From positions 1-36,184 of the forward strand of contig CANCPC010000016.1 of NCBI GenBank assembly GCA_947379965.1: DNA of 36,184 bases, in the 5' to 3' direction. A program made the position numbers and the translations under genes. Shown in pieces: positions 1 through 8,505 of the stretch. The DNA is from Flavobacteriaceae bacterium. Lineage in GTDB: Bacteria; Bacteroidota; Bacteroidia; Flavobacteriales; Flavobacteriaceae. The notes beneath the pieces are model-generated. The model was not told the origin of the DNA and searched no databases. It worked only from the letters and a program-made list of their open reading frames with translations. Each line of letters begins with the position of its first letter. The stretch's first letter is position 1.

Positions 1-954
1 TGACAAATATTTTTTATCCAAAAGAAGGGATTGTTCCTGTTCTTTATTATCAAATGTAATTTCTTTTTGAATAAATTTTTTATTTTGTTGTATTAACAAA
101 ATATACTTTTTGTTTTGAAATATTTCAACACCTTTTTCATTTGTTTTAACGGTCACTAATAATTTATTATTCGACAATTTATCATTATAAGTAACTATAA
201 TACCGGTTTCTTTAACTATTGGCAAGGGCTGTGAAATTGATAATTGGTCAGATTCAATTTTCAAAGTATAGGTTTCGTTCGGATCTGGTATCAAATAAAA
301 AACACCATTTCCCATTTTGTTGGTAAAAAAATGGGAAACTTCATTTAGTTTTGAATCTAAAACAATTCCTTTTTTAATTTCTATTCCTTTATTATTACAA
401 TCCTTAATAGTAACACCAATAGTATTATTAATCGAATTTATTATTGAACCACCTTCTGGAAAAAGTGTTAGTTTTGCTGTTTTCCAAATAGGTTCATTAC
501 TTTTAAAATTATACTTTTCTGTTTTGTCAATAATTTCAATTGTTTGAACAAAAGAATCATCCTCTTTGAAATTGTTCATCCAATTGGTATAAAAATGAAA
601 ATAATATTTACCAGTTTTGAACTTATCATTCAAATGAATTCCTCCTGCAAAGATGCCTTTGCTTGTATAAAGTAATTGTTTTTGAATAATTTCATTATTA
701 TCATTGTAAATAACTAATTCAACATTAGTAGTGTTTATATTTGGAGTAGAATTATTTTTACTAAAAACATACCCTTTAAATGCTAGGTCTTCAAAGTTTA
801 CATAAATGGTTTTGTTGAAATGAACATGAATAATTTCTCTATCATACTGAAAGTAATTTTCAATTAGATTTTTAATTTTTTCTTGATTATTTGTTGTTTG
901 AGCAGAAGAATTTAGAAATAGCAATACAAAACCAATAGAATAAAATAATCTCAT
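1..954 (-). CDS. Secreted MG2-like (macroglobulin-type) protein, 5' part, truncated by window edge
   Basis: Reading the minus strand from the ATG at 954-952 gives 318 codons with no stop to base 1, so only the N-terminal part is present. It opens with a signal peptide (MRLFYSIGFVLLFLNSSAQ, cleavage near residue 19). Residues about 30-60 (YFQYDREIIHVHFNKTIYVN, then FEDLAFKGYV) match the pattern of Bacteroidota MG2-domain proteins, where a phrase like 'HxDKxxYxxGExxWFKxYV' opens the domain. A second typical phrase, LTLFPEGGSIINSINN, begins near residue 163 and leads into another beta-sandwich segment. In this family such N-termini are often followed by more MG-like domains and sometimes a TonB-receptor plug-like domain; whether that is so here cannot be seen. 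It is probably periplasmic or at the outer membrane. Function unknown. It lies downstream of the groEL terminator on the same strand. Confidence 0.75.
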   Translation of the reverse strand, partial: MRLFYSIGFVLLFLNSSAQTTNNQEKIKNLIENYFQYDREIIHVHFNKTIYVNFEDLAFKGYVFSKNNSTPNINTTNVELVIYNDNNEIIQKQLLYTSKGIFAGGIHLNDKFKTGKYYFHFYTNWMNNFKEDDSFVQTIEIIDKTEKYNFKSNEPIWKTAKLTLFPEGGSIINSINNTIGVTIKDCNNKGIEIKKGIVLDSKLNEVSHFFTNKMGNGVFYLIPDPNETYTLKIESDQLSISQPLPIVKETGIIVTYNDKLSNNKLLVTVKTNEKGVEIFQNKKYILLIQQNKKFIQKEITFDNKEQEQSLLLDKKYLS

Positions 955-1061
955 TTTAGTATTCTTAAAAATTTAGAAATAAGGTAATTAATTTGGTAAA
1001 TTTAAGAGATAATTGGTTTTAAAAAGTTAAAAATAACCCAATTTACTTATTATAGAGCAAA

Positions 1062-1096
1062 AAAAAGTCTGTTTGCTTGTGGCAAACAGACTTTTT
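1062..1096 (-). terminator. Rho-independent terminator after groEL
   Basis: A perfect 15-bp stem (1062-1076 with 1082-1096) with a 5-nt loop lies 19 bp past the groEL stop. Read on the minus strand it ends in a T run, as expected for the groES-groEL transcript. Confidence 0.85.
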
Positions 1097-1114
1097 ATAA
1101 AGAATTGTAATAAA

Positions 1115-2791
<1,677 letters not shown>

Positions 2792-3067
2792 TTAGATAAT
2801 TGCTAAAATATCGTCTTCGCGCATAATTAAATAATCAGTTCCTTCTAGTTTGAGTTCGGCACCAGCATATTTTCCATAAAGTACGGTATCCCCTACTTTT
2901 ACTGTCATTGTATGCTCTTTTGTACCATTGCCTACGGCAACAACCGTTCCTTTTTGAGGTTTTTCTTTCGCGGTATCTGGAATAAATATTCCTGATGCCG
3001 TTTTTGTTTCAGCAGCCACTGGTTCTATAAGAACGCGGTCTGAAAGCGGTTTAATGTTTAGTTTCAT
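2792..3067 (-). CDS. groES: Co-chaperonin GroES (Hsp10)
   Basis: A 91-aa protein, typical GroES length. It caps the GroEL ring. The sequence has the conserved N-terminus ([15 protein letters not shown]), the mobile-loop region around residues 18-35 ([20 protein letters not shown]) and the conserved YGKYAGAEL and REDDILAI segments at the C-terminus. It is the first gene of the groES-groEL operon. The ~90-bp upstream region up to the secG terminator must hold the promoter. I could not assign a confident -7 box there, but a direct repeat CCATTTT (3127-3133 and 3144-3150) is present. Confidence 0.97.
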   Translation of the reverse strand: MKLNIKPLSDRVLIEPVAAETKTASGIFIPDTAKEKPQKGTVVAVGNGTKEHTMTVKVGDTVLYGKYAGAELKLEGTDYLIMREDDILAII

Positions 3068-3153
3068 GATACTTATTTTTATTAATTATTAAAATTATAT
3101 TTGTTTTTCACATTTCATAAATTGTACCATTTTGAAAAATCTGCCATTTTTAC

Positions 3154-3187
3154 AAAAAAAATGCCAGCTTTGACAGGCTGGCATTTT
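3154..3187 (-). terminator. Rho-independent terminator after secG
   Basis: An 11-bp perfect stem (3158-3168 with 3177-3187), 8-nt loop, followed on the minus strand by a run of T (3154-3160 as A on the plus strand). It lies 18 bp past the secG stop and separates the miaB-secG unit from groES. Confidence 0.85.
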
Positions 3188-3205
3188 AGTATTTTGTAGG
3201 TGCTA

Positions 3206-3544
3206 CTATTTTTTTTCTGGAGCTGAGCCAGTTGGTGCATTTTGAACAGGAGCTGCCTTTGCAGGAGCCGAAGTTTGTGTGTTATCAATAATCTTAGAAT
3301 TAGTATCCCCTAGTGAACCACCAAAACTTAAACTTGAAAGAATTATTAATACGATCAAAATAGCAGCTAAAGTCCATGTACTCTTGTCAAGAAAGTCAGT
3401 TGTTTTTTGAACTCCACCCATCATTTGAGATCCACCTATAGAAGAAGACAAACCACCTCCTTTAGGGTTTTGAACCATTATTACTACTACTAGTAGGAAA
3501 CAAACTATTGTTATTAAAACTAAAAAAATCGAAAATGTGCTCAT
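3206..3544 (-). CDS. secG: Preprotein translocase subunit SecG
   Basis: A 112-aa inner-membrane protein with the SecG layout: first membrane segment at about residues 3-23 (FLVLITIVCFLLVVVIMVQ), the conserved cytoplasmic loop QNPKGGGLSSSIGG, then a second membrane segment near residues 57-75 (TLAAILIVLIILSSLSF). SecG assists SecYEA-driven export across the inner membrane. The C-terminal tail is long, Ala/Pro/Gln-rich and low-complexity (ends APTGSAPEKK), as often seen in Bacteroidota SecG. It is the last gene of its transcription unit, starting 3 bp after the TPR gene and followed by a terminator. Confidence 0.93.
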   Translation of the reverse strand: MSTFSIFLVLITIVCFLLVVVIMVQNPKGGGLSSSIGGSQMMGGVQKTTDFLDKSTWTLAAILIVLIILSSLSFGGSLGDTNSKIIDNTQTSAPAKAAPVQNAPTGSAPEKK

Positions 3545-3547
3545 TGC

Positions 3548-4396
3548 TTAATTATTATTTTGTTGTAAAATCTTAATATCCGAAATACGGTCTGCAAAGA
3601 AACTACTTTTTTCTGGATATTTCAAAATTAATATTTCATAAGCTTGTATCGCTTTTGTAAATTTCTTTTGTTCCAAATAGACTCTTGCCAAAGTTTCGGT
3701 CATTATAGACGAATTATCTTGACTATTTTCGAAATAGGCAGGTAGTGTAACCCCTTGTTTTGTAGGGGAAATTTTTGGACTAGCTTCAATAAATCTATCA
3801 ATTAAATCTGCTTTTTTCTTTTTTTCCTCGTCTAAAATTGATAAAGTCGGTTTATACAAAACTTCTTTTTCTCTATTGATTGGCTGAATTCTAGATAGTT
3901 GAAGCCATTCTTGAAAGGAGTGTTTTTCGCTAACAGAAAAATCTAAAGGTTTACCTATTGCTAATTTATCAGTAGCTAATTGTGTATTTTCTTCTGCTTC
4001 CGTTAAAGCAGCTTCTTTAATTGTAGAAAAAATAGATTGTTCAATAGTATTTATCTTTGGTTCTACCCTTATTTCAGGTTTGATAACTTCAATATCATTC
4101 ACATTGATATCAAGTAATTCAAGTACTTTTTTGTCATACAATCCTTTTTGAATAGCAACAAATGTATCCGAAGTAATAAAATCAAACAAAACCGTTCTAT
4201 CGGTTGTGTGGGCCGCAGTTACTTTTAACGCATAATTATAGATAAAACTATTTTGATTATAAAGCCCTTTCAGTCTCAAGGCTCTCGCACTTTGAAAATA
4301 CGGAAATTCATCCAGCACTTTTCCTAAATCATCCGTTTGCTTTTGGTTAATAGCATCGGGTTTATTAATCAAATAAGTATAATCGGTTACGTTCAT
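3548..4396 (-). CDS. TPR-containing conserved hypothetical protein
   Basis: A 282-aa soluble protein without signal peptide or membrane segment. The N-terminal ~90 residues (DEFPYFQSARALRLKGLYNQ) are helical. The middle is a charged linker, and residues about 230-275 (RVYLEQKKFTKAIQAYEILI, then LKYPEKSSFFADRI) form a tetratricopeptide-type helix pair. I recognise it as the conserved flavobacterial protein that commonly sits between lptE and secG, but no function is established to my knowledge. Tight packing with secG (3-bp gap) suggests co-translation and perhaps a role in envelope protein export; that is inference only. Confidence 0.85.
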   Translation of the reverse strand: MNVTDYTYLINKPDAINQKQTDDLGKVLDEFPYFQSARALRLKGLYNQNSFIYNYALKVTAAHTTDRTVLFDFITSDTFVAIQKGLYDKKVLELLDINVNDIEVIKPEIRVEPKINTIEQSIFSTIKEAALTEAEENTQLATDKLAIGKPLDFSVSEKHSFQEWLQLSRIQPINREKEVLYKPTLSILDEEKKKKADLIDRFIEASPKISPTKQGVTLPAYFENSQDNSSIMTETLARVYLEQKKFTKAIQAYEILILKYPEKSSFFADRISDIKILQQNNN

Positions 4397-4414
4397 TTTT
4401 TTTGTTTAATCGTG

Positions 4415-4463
4415 GAATTGTTTAACTATTGAATCGTTTTACGAATAAACGGTTAAACAATTC
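4415..4463. repeat. Imperfect inverted repeat between the TPR gene and lptE
   Basis: Arms GAATTGTTTAAC (4415-4426) and GTTAAACAATTC (4452-4463) are perfect 12-bp complements, and CGTTT/AAACG (4435-4439, 4447-4451) can form an inner stem. It has no adjacent T run suited to termination, so it may be an RNA processing or stabilising hairpin within the operon, or an intergenic repeat unit. Confidence 0.6.
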
Positions 4464-4473
4464 AACTTTAATT

Positions 4474-4977
4474 TTACCATTTTGCCAAAGACGCATTAAA
4501 AACATCTTGTGTTATTCGCTCAAAAATTGTTTTTATGGCAGTACTCGAAGTGTTTCCTGTGAGTTGTTGAGCCGCAGGATAATCAAAATAAAAATCGAAT
4601 GATTTTTCGAAGTTTTCGGTTTCTTTATTTTTATTACTAAATTTAACATTTACTCGTATTGTCAATCTGTTTTGTGAAGCTTGCTGATCTGCCGTAGCAG
4701 TCATTGGGCTAATTCTATAATCTGTAATTTCTCCTTCGTAGGTCAAATCGGCATTATTTTTTACCAAGTTTAAATTAGTCTGATTCTGAATTAAATCTTG
4801 TAATGTCAACGTAAATGTTCTATCAATACCAGGTTCTACTATAGGCGCATTATTCTGAAAAAAATTGACTTGAAAGGTTTTTGCGTCTATTTTTCCTGTT
4901 CCTGTAAAGTTATAAACCGAGCAACTATTGATGCTCAATGCGATTATTGCAAGAAGGATACGTTTTATATGTTTCAT
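4474..4977 (-). CDS. lptE: LPS-assembly lipoprotein LptE (Bacteroidota type)
   Basis: A 167-aa lipoprotein: basic N-terminus, hydrophobic stretch and lipobox ending SINSC at residue 19. The mature part has the LptE-family pattern of Bacteroidota (SVYNFTGTGKI, NFFQNNAP, TFTLTLQDLIQNQTNL, then a strand reading LTYEGEITDYRISPM). LptE plugs and helps fold the outer-membrane LPS translocon LptD. After the Cys come S-V-Y, with no acidic run, so it lacks a surface-export signal and should face the periplasm, as expected. It sits between the sigma-54-type activator (88-bp gap) and the TPR gene on one strand. The family call is by recalled motif similarity, not by search. Confidence 0.85.
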   Translation of the reverse strand: MKHIKRILLAIIALSINSCSVYNFTGTGKIDAKTFQVNFFQNNAPIVEPGIDRTFTLTLQDLIQNQTNLNLVKNNADLTYEGEITDYRISPMTATADQQASQNRLTIRVNVKFSNKNKETENFEKSFDFYFDYPAAQQLTGNTSSTAIKTIFERITQDVFNASLAKW

Positions 4978-5065
4978 TTTCTAATTAAAATTGCTTCAAT
5001 GGCGTTGTTGATGCTCTCGCCAAAGATATTAATTTTTTGTTGTCATTTCATTATAGAAGATTCGA

Positions 5066-6322
5066 CTACAAATCGAATTGTTTTATTTTTCGATATAAAG
5101 TTCTTTCAGAAATTCCCAATTCATCTGCTGCAATTTTACGTTTCCCTTTATTTTTCTCCAATGATTTTTTTATCATTTCAACCTCTTTTTGCTCTAATCT
5201 CAAGACTTCCTCTTCCTCTATACTTTCGGTATATTGATACGTATCCTCTTGATTTTGGTAGTGGTTTTCATTATTTTGAGTTGTGATTACGGCAGTTCGG
5301 GGTTCTTCTTCGTAGTCTATTTCGCTATCATCTCCTTTTGAACCATATATTTTTTTAATCAAATTCGAATTTGTTTCTTGTACTTTCGAGCTTCCGTTTT
5401 GCATTAATTCTAATGTTAGTTTTTTCAAATCATGCAAATCACTTTTCATATCAAAGAGTACTTTGTACAATATTTCTCTTTCGGTATTAAAGTCACTTTC
5501 GCTATTCTTGTTTTTAATAACTGAAGGTAAATTACTTCCTTCTGCAGGTAAATAAGATTGCAAGGTCGGTCCTGAAATGTCGCGATTAGTTTCTAAAACA
5601 GAAATTTGTTCAGCTACATTTCGCAATTGGCGAATATTTCCGCTCCATCTAAATTTTTGTAAAAGTGGAATTGCGGTTTCATCTAATTTAATTGGAGGCA
5701 TCTTATATTTTTGAGCAAAATCGGCTGCAAATTTTCTAAATAATAAATGAATATCCTCTTGTCGATCACGCAAGGGTGGCAAAGTAATATCAACAGTACT
5801 TAAACGATAATATAAATCTTCACGAAATTTTCCCTTTTCTATAGCGTTGAATAAATTAACGTTAGTCGCAGCCACAATTCGCACGTTTGTTTTTTGAACT
5901 TGCGAAGAACCAACTTTTATAAATTCACCATTTTCCAAAACACGAAGCAAACGCACTTGAGTTGTCAAGGGCAATTCCCCAACTTCATCAAGGAAGATCG
6001 TTCCGCCGTTTGCTACTTCAAAATAACCTTCACGAGTTCCCGTTGCGCCGGTAAAAGACCCTTTTTCGTGACCAAAAAGTTCGCTATCAATAGTTCCTTC
6101 CGGTATTGCACCGCAGTTTACCGCAATATATTTCCCATGTTTTCTATGCGAAAGGGTATGGATAATTTTTGGTATACTTTCCTTACCAACTCCACTCTCC
6201 CCTACCACTAGCACCGAAATATCTGTTGGCGCCACTTGAATAGCTTTTTCTATCGCGCGATTCAGTTTTGGATCATTCCCAATAATCTCGAATCGTTGTT
6301 TTATTGATTGAACTGTTTCCAT
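5066..6322 (-). CDS. Sigma-54-dependent transcriptional activator (AAA+ bEBP without receiver domain)
   Basis: A 418-aa protein. Residues about 14-245 are a sigma-54-interaction AAA+ domain: Walker A GESGVGKE, the sigma-54 contact loop as GSFTGA (a known variant of GAFTGA), Walker B GGTIFLDEVGEL, sensor I VRIVAATN and the arginine-finger region FREDLYYRL. It ends in a Fis-type helix-turn-helix (KRKIAADELGISERTLYRKI). Between them lies an acidic, Gln/Glu-rich linker (about 260-375). It starts directly with the AAA+ domain and has no N-terminal receiver, GAF or PAS domain, so it is either constitutive or controlled by a partner or its abundance. It lies between a 48-aa membrane protein gene and lptE in an envelope-biogenesis operon. 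Its targets are unknown. Confidence 0.93.
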   Translation of the reverse strand: METVQSIKQRFEIIGNDPKLNRAIEKAIQVAPTDISVLVVGESGVGKESIPKIIHTLSHRKHGKYIAVNCGAIPEGTIDSELFGHEKGSFTGATGTREGYFEVANGGTIFLDEVGELPLTTQVRLLRVLENGEFIKVGSSQVQKTNVRIVAATNVNLFNAIEKGKFREDLYYRLSTVDITLPPLRDRQEDIHLLFRKFAADFAQKYKMPPIKLDETAIPLLQKFRWSGNIRQLRNVAEQISVLETNRDISGPTLQSYLPAEGSNLPSVIKNKNSESDFNTEREILYKVLFDMKSDLHDLKKLTLELMQNGSSKVQETNSNLIKKIYGSKGDDSEIDYEEEPRTAVITTQNNENHYQNQEDTYQYTESIEEEEVLRLEQKEVEMIKKSLEKNKGKRKIAADELGISERTLYRKIKQFDL

Positions 6323-6355
6323 GTTATTTTGTTTAAACCTTAATTTAAAACCTTT

Positions 6356-6502
6356 TTATCTCTTAGTTTTTGTCGACGTATCTTTTAAAGTTAGCGTTTT
6401 TTCTACTTTATGCTTTGGAAAATAAGTTCTAATAATATAAAAAGTAGAACCAAATGCTACAATGAAAGTAAGCAAAACGATAAGTATTTGTTTTTTTGTC
6501 AT
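6356..6502 (-). CDS. 48-aa single-pass membrane protein
   Basis: Reading the minus strand from ATG at 6502-6500 to TAA at 6358-6356 gives 48 residues. It opens MTKKQILIVLLTFIVAFGST, a short basic N-terminus followed by a hydrophobic helix (about residues 5-26), and then a basic, Lys/Thr-rich tail (ending DTSTKTKR). The positive charge on both sides leaves the topology open. It lies in the 256-bp gap between miaB and the activator gene on the same strand, ending 33 bp before the activator start, so it is placed as an operon member. I do not recognise a named family. Support is the plausible membrane topology, the position and the codon pattern; no SD site is expected in this phylum. Confidence 0.6.
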   Translation of the reverse strand: MTKKQILIVLLTFIVAFGSTFYIIRTYFPKHKVEKTLTLKDTSTKTKR

Positions 6503-6536
6503 TATGTATTATTTTTTATCCTCAAATTACTCTAAT

Positions 6537-6570
6537 TTTCACAAATTTAAATCTGTGATAATTTGTGAAA
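6537..6570 (-). repeat. Stem-loop just past miaB with AAATCTGTG repeats
   Basis: A perfect 11-bp stem (6537-6547 with 6560-6570) with a 12-nt loop lies 9 bp beyond the miaB stop. AAATCTGTG occurs twice (6549-6557, 6568-6576). No T run follows on the minus strand, so it is more likely a 3' stabilising or processing element, or part of a dispersed intergenic repeat, than a terminator. Confidence 0.6.
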
Positions 6571-6578
6571 TCTGTGTT

Positions 6579-8036
6579 TTAATTCATTTCACTCAAACCT
6601 ACCGCAACTCCTTTCAAAGTTCCACTGGTGCAACTCGTGATTTTTACATTTACAAAATCACCTATTTTATAATTTTCCTTTGGGAATACCACTACAATAC
6701 TTTGTGAGTTTCTTCCTGACCAATCCATTTCTGATTTTTTCGACAATTTTTCTACTAATACTTCTACCGTTTGTCCAATAAATTCTTCGCTTCTTAACAA
6801 AGAATGTCGTTGTTGTAAATCGACAATTTCTTGTAACCTTCGCAATTTTGTAGCTTCCTCAACATCATCATCCATTTTGCGTTCCGCTAATGTTCCCGGG
6901 CGTTCTGAATATGCATACATGTAACCAAAATTATATTTCACATAATCCATCAAACTCAAAGTATCTTGATGATCTTCTTCGGTTTCAGTAGGAAAACCTG
7001 CAATCATATCCTGTGTAATAGCGCAATTTGGAATTATTATTCTGATTTTATCAATCAAAGTCATATACTCTTCGCGAGTATGCAAACGATTCATTTCCTT
7101 CAATATTCTATTACTTCCGGATTGAACAGGCAAGTGAATGTGTTTGCAAATATTGTTGTGTTTTGCAATTACATGCAAAATACTTTCGTGCATATCTTGT
7201 GGATTGGAAGTCGAAAATCGAATACGCATTTTCGGAAAACCGACAGCTACCATTTCTAATAACTGATTAAAATCTACTGCAGTGGCTTTTTCTATTTCGC
7301 TAGCGTTGACGAAGTCTTTTTTCAAACCTCCACCATACCAAAGAAAGCTGTCTACATTCTGACCTAAAAGCGTAATTTCTTTAAAACCTCTATCCCATAA
7401 ATCCTGAATTTCTTTCATGATACTTTGCGGTTCACGACTGCGTTCACGTCCTCGGGTAAAAGGTACCACGCAAAACGTACACATATTATCACAACCCCGC
7501 GTGATAGAAACTAAAGCCGTAATGCCATTGCTCATCAAGCGAACAGGTGAAATATCGCCATACGTTTCCTCTTTAGACAAAATCACGTTAATTGCATCGC
7601 GACCTTCTTCGACTTCGCTCAATAAATTTGGTAAATCTTTATAAGCATCAGGACCCACAACTAGATCCACAATTTTCTCCTCTTCTAGAAACTGACTTTT
7701 TAAACGTTCCGCCATACAGCCCAAAACTCCAACTTTCATCTTCGGATTGGTGCGTTTTACGGCATTGTATTTCTCTAAACGTTTGCGGATTGTTTGTTCT
7801 GCTTTGTCCCGAATCGAACAAGTATTAACCAAAACTAAATCTGCTTCTTCAAGGATTTGCGTGGTATTGTATCCATTTGTAGACAGGATGGAAGCTACGA
7901 TTTCACTATCCGAAAAATTCATCGCACAGCCATAACTTTCTATAAAGAGTTTCTTAGTATTCTCAGGTTTATAATCTAAAATAAGGCTTTCACCTTGCTT
8001 ACTTTCTTCAATAATCTTTTCCATAGTCACTTTCAA
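6579..8036 (-). CDS. miaB: tRNA-2-methylthio-N6-dimethylallyladenosine synthase MiaB
   Basis: A 485-aa radical-SAM methylthiotransferase that adds the 2-methylthio group to i6A37 of tRNAs. The N-terminal UPF0004 domain carries the auxiliary cluster cysteines (SYGCAMN near residue 37, NTCSIR near 73, LGCMAER near 107). The radical-SAM motif is TRGCDNMCTFC (about 180-188), followed by PFTRGRERSR, and a TRAM RNA-binding domain occupies the last ~65 residues. A second Met at residue 5 is an alternative start, so the N-terminus is uncertain by four residues. It has its own upstream promoter and appears to be the first gene of the unit that runs to secG. Confidence 0.97.
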   Translation of the reverse strand: MKVTMEKIIEESKQGESLILDYKPENTKKLFIESYGCAMNFSDSEIVASILSTNGYNTTQILEEADLVLVNTCSIRDKAEQTIRKRLEKYNAVKRTNPKMKVGVLGCMAERLKSQFLEEEKIVDLVVGPDAYKDLPNLLSEVEEGRDAINVILSKEETYGDISPVRLMSNGITALVSITRGCDNMCTFCVVPFTRGRERSREPQSIMKEIQDLWDRGFKEITLLGQNVDSFLWYGGGLKKDFVNASEIEKATAVDFNQLLEMVAVGFPKMRIRFSTSNPQDMHESILHVIAKHNNICKHIHLPVQSGSNRILKEMNRLHTREEYMTLIDKIRIIIPNCAITQDMIAGFPTETEEDHQDTLSLMDYVKYNFGYMYAYSERPGTLAERKMDDDVEEATKLRRLQEIVDLQQRHSLLRSEEFIGQTVEVLVEKLSKKSEMDWSGRNSQSIVVVFPKENYKIGDFVNVKITSCTSGTLKGVAVGLSEMN

Positions 8037-8057
8037 AAACGGGTTGTATTAAGAATG

Positions 8058-8089
8058 CAAAGTTACAATTATTTGAACGAATATGACAA
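8058..8089 (-). promoter_or_regulatory. Bacteroidota-type promoter for miaB
   Basis: On the minus strand, TTG (8089-8087) and TAACTTTG (8065-8058) are separated by 21 bp and match the -33 TTG / -7 TAnnTTTG consensus described for Flavobacterium and Bacteroides. The miaB start lies about 20 bp downstream. Confidence 0.7.
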
Positions 8090-8479
8090 GATGTCAGCCA
8101 AAGAATTAACAGTATTTTAGATGTTTTTAAATTTATAAAGTGAATTATAAGAATAATATATTTTTTAAAACTTCTCACTAACTAAAGGAGTGTTTATTTT
8201 TTCATAAACCAATAATGGAATAATAAATTTTATTTCGGGAAAATTGTCGTGATCTATTATAAAAACGATAATTCAATATTCATGAATAACTTTTACTCAA
8301 ACTTGATACCGATCCGAATTGATAATTCTTTTTGGCGGTTTAATCAAAAAGATATAATTGGTTTACATACACTATAAATGAAAATAAAATATGACAATTT
8401 ATTGTCCTTGAATCCAGCAGTTTGAGGATTAATTAAATTTAAAAATTAATTCAAAAACTTAATATTTAAAAAAATCTGC
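8090..8479. other. Divergent intergenic region miaB/topA, no gene seen
   Basis: About 390 very AT-rich bases between the two outward-facing promoters. No RNA gene or strong hairpin was seen. One frame on the plus strand stays open for ~48 codons (about 8217-8379) but has no credible start or family signature; I do not call it. Confidence 0.5.
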
Positions 8480-8487
8480 TACTTTTG
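8480..8487 (+). promoter_or_regulatory. Probable -7 element of the topA promoter
   Basis: TACTTTTG fits TAnnTTTG and lies 18 bp before the topA ATG, implying a very short leader. There is no clear TTG at the expected upstream distance, so the -33 element is weak. Confidence 0.6.
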
Positions 8488-8505
8488 TCCTAGAAAAACA
8501 AACCA

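Noticed and set aside
3068..3160. CIRCE operator or a clear heat-shock element before groES
   Set aside because: No TTAGCACTC/GAGTGCTAA inverted repeat is present; only a short CCATTTT direct repeat is visible.
8217..8379. Plus-strand ~48-codon open frame in the miaB/topA gap
   Set aside because: No recognisable start before it, no family signature, and such length is unremarkable; it could be a gene remnant but nothing supports that.
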